Shown here piece after piece: positions 5,835 through 7,075 of a DNA stretch of 7,075 bases. Within the stretch, counting starts at the first letter, position 1. Each line of letters begins with the position of its first letter. Both the position numbers and the translations under genes were made by a program. The notes below the pieces were generated by a model that made no database searches, was not told the origin of the DNA, and was given only the letters and a program-made list of their open reading frames with translations. The stretch comes from Ruminococcus sp. UBA4275 (GTDB lineage Bacteria; Bacillota; Clostridia; Oscillospirales; Ruminococcaceae). The stretch spans positions 1-7,075 of the forward strand of contig DGVV01000084.1 in the NCBI GenBank assembly GCA_002395085.1, read 5' to 3'.

Positions 5835-7043
5835 ATGCTCTCTGCTGCTCTGACCGCACTGGATTCACTCGGTACAAATGAGATTGTGTTTCCGAAGCTC
5901 GGCATTGACCTGCACATCAAAAGCGTCGCATTTACGGTGTTCGGCGCATCCATCACATGGTACGGCATCCTCATCACGGCGGGCATGATGCTCGCGATGA
6001 TTTACCTGTTCAAGCGGATCCGCAGCTTCGGCATCGACCCGGACCGTGCGATTGACGGCATCATTGGCGGCGTCATCGGCGGCATCATCGGTGCGCGTGC
6101 ATATTATGTCATCTTCCACTGGAGCGAATACGCCGGTGACTGGAAGGCAATTTTCAACATCCGCAACGGTGGTCTGGGCATTTACGGCGGATTGATCGGT
6201 GCGCTGCTGGTCGGATCGGTCGTCTGCAAACTGCGCAAAGTGCGCCTGCGCCCGATGTATGATATTGTATCGCTCGGTTTCCTGATCGGTCAGTGCATCG
6301 GCAGATGGGGCAACTTTACGAATCATGAGGCATTCGGCAAGAATACAGACTGGATCACGGGCATGAGCAGCGGCAAGATTCAGGCGTGGATCGCGCGCAA
6401 TTATACAGACGGCTCTGTCGTGCCGGATCAGCCGGTGCATCCGTGCTTCCTGTACGAGTCTGTGTGGTGTCTGCTGGGATTTGTGCTGCTGCACTTTGTC
6501 TCGAAGAAGCGTAAATTCGACGGGCAGATTTTCCTGATGTATGTGATCTGGTACGGCACGGGCAGATTCTTCATCGAATCGCTGCGTACAGACAGCCTGT
6601 ATCTCGGCACGGTGAAGGTTTCGCAGCTTGTGGCGGTTGTCTCTGTGGCGGCTGCACTGGTGCTGCTGCTGATCGGTCTGAGCCATGCCAAGCGCATGGG
6701 CAGCGATCAGGTGCTGTATGTTGATACGGAGGAATCCAGAGCGCTGCTGGAGGAGGCTGACCGCAGAGAGCTGGAGGCACTGGAAAAGCGCAATCGGAAA
6801 GCTGCAAAGCAGGAAGAACCCGAACAGACGGAAAGCATTCTCGCGGATGAACCGGAGACTTCAGAGGCGGATGAGGAAGCCATCGCCCGCAAAAAGGCGG
6901 AGCAGGCAAAGCGCGATGCCGAAAATGATGCGCTCATCGCGGAGATTGCGGCGGAGGCTGCCAAGGCTGAACAGCCTGCTGCGGAATCTGATGCGGAGAC
7001 ACCTGCGGAGGAAGAATCTGAACCGGAGACACCGGAATCCTGA
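5835..7043 (+). CDS. lgt: Prolipoprotein diacylglyceryl transferase with acidic C-terminal tail
   Basis: Membrane enzyme transferring diacylglycerol from phosphatidylglycerol to the lipobox cysteine of prolipoproteins, the first step of lipoprotein maturation. Residues 30-282 form the usual seven-helix core. The Lgt signature is present as GRWGNFTNHEAFG (156-168), with R157, N160 and G168 matching E. coli R143, N146 and G154. Y240 and R244 in YGTGR match E. coli Y235 and R239; W42-Y43-G44 and HPCFLYES (202-209) are further family marks. The E. coli His103 position is Y117 in GGLGIYGG. After the last helix, residues about 285-402 form a charged, Ala/Glu-rich, probably helical and partly coiled tail (EESRALLEEADRRELEALEK region and ARKKAEQAKRDAEND region) ending in Pro/Glu-rich sequence. 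Core Lgt proteins usually stop soon after helix 7, so about 115 residues are extra and should face the cytoplasm. AAAGGAAG at 5819-5826 precedes the ATG, 21 bases after the M16 gene, so it is the third gene of the operon. Confidence 0.96.
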   Translation: MLSAALTALDSLGTNEIVFPKLGIDLHIKSVAFTVFGASITWYGILITAGMMLAMIYLFKRIRSFGIDPDRAIDGIIGGVIGGIIGARAYYVIFHWSEYAGDWKAIFNIRNGGLGIYGGLIGALLVGSVVCKLRKVRLRPMYDIVSLGFLIGQCIGRWGNFTNHEAFGKNTDWITGMSSGKIQAWIARNYTDGSVVPDQPVHPCFLYESVWCLLGFVLLHFVSKKRKFDGQIFLMYVIWYGTGRFFIESLRTDSLYLGTVKVSQLVAVVSVAAALVLLLIGLSHAKRMGSDQVLYVDTEESRALLEEADRRELEALEKRNRKAAKQEEPEQTESILADEPETSEADEEAIARKKAEQAKRDAENDALIAEIAAEAAKAEQPAAESDAETPAEEESEPETPES

Positions 7044-7050
7044 TAAAAAC

Positions 7051-7075
7051 GGGCGCTGCACGGTATTTGAACCGT
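7051..7075 (+). terminator. Probable operon terminator, cut by the window end
   Basis: Just after lgt (TGA followed at once by TAA) the sequence reads AAAAACGGGCGCTGCACGGT, loop ATTTGA (7065-7070), then ACCGT (7071-7075). ACGGT (7060-7064) and ACCGT already pair. If the repeat is perfect, the right arm continues past the window as GCAGCGCCCG and a T-run, giving a strong terminator with a left A-run. The unseen half is a prediction, not an observation. Confidence 0.55.

Noticed and set aside
5865..6686. 273-codon - strand open frame opposite lgt
   Set aside because: It is antisense to the conserved membrane core of Lgt and has the Asp/His/Gln/Arg-rich composition of a shadow frame.

Overview
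The window looks like chromosomal DNA from a fibre-degrading, Gram-positive Clostridia-type bacterium, most plausibly a Ruminococcus-like member of the Oscillospiraceae. This is an inference from several signs. There is a type I dockerin, the plug module of cellulosomes, on a bacterial expansin. The serine protease is a membrane-anchored HtrA of Firmicutes type. A pair of M16 peptidases of the B. subtilis YmfF/YmfH type is present. Promoters and Shine-Dalgarno sites are of standard sigma-A / AGGAGG type. The DNA is moderately GC-rich by eye. No tRNA, rRNA, CRISPR array, transposase or phage gene was seen.

Layout. Positions 1-190 are non-coding, with two tandem perfect palindromes (61-109) and an intrinsic terminator (145-176) polarised for the + strand, probably ending a gene left of the window. 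Positions 191-1075 (- strand) encode a secreted dockerin-expansin protein, with a nearly perfect sigma-A promoter at 1115-1143. A strong hairpin terminator (1152-1190) separates it from htrA, which lies upstream on the same strand (1231-2817). A roughly 410-base divergent intergenic region follows (2818-3228). It holds an htrA promoter candidate, an extended -10 promoter for the + strand operon, and several TTTTCACA-like octamers that may be regulatory. The + strand then carries a tight three-gene operon: a catalytically dead M16-like protein (3229-4506), an active-site-bearing M16 metallopeptidase overlapping it by 4 bases (4503-5813), and, 21 bases later, lgt (5835-7043) with an unusual acidic C-terminal tail. 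The window ends inside what looks like the left arm, loop and start of the right arm of the operon terminator.

How the genes fit together. The theme is the cell envelope and secretion. Lgt lipidates prolipoproteins at the membrane. HtrA handles misfolded exported proteins outside the membrane. The M16 pair probably forms a cytosolic heterodimeric peptidase whose substrate is unknown. The expansin would be exported and docked onto a scaffoldin to loosen plant cell wall. The most noteworthy items are the dockerin-expansin fusion with altered binding-surface residues, the htrA upstream octamers, the M16-M16-lgt operon, and the Lgt tail. I see no clearly new multi-gene defence or mobile system here; most of the window is a well-organised housekeeping and envelope locus beside one specialised cellulosomal gene.
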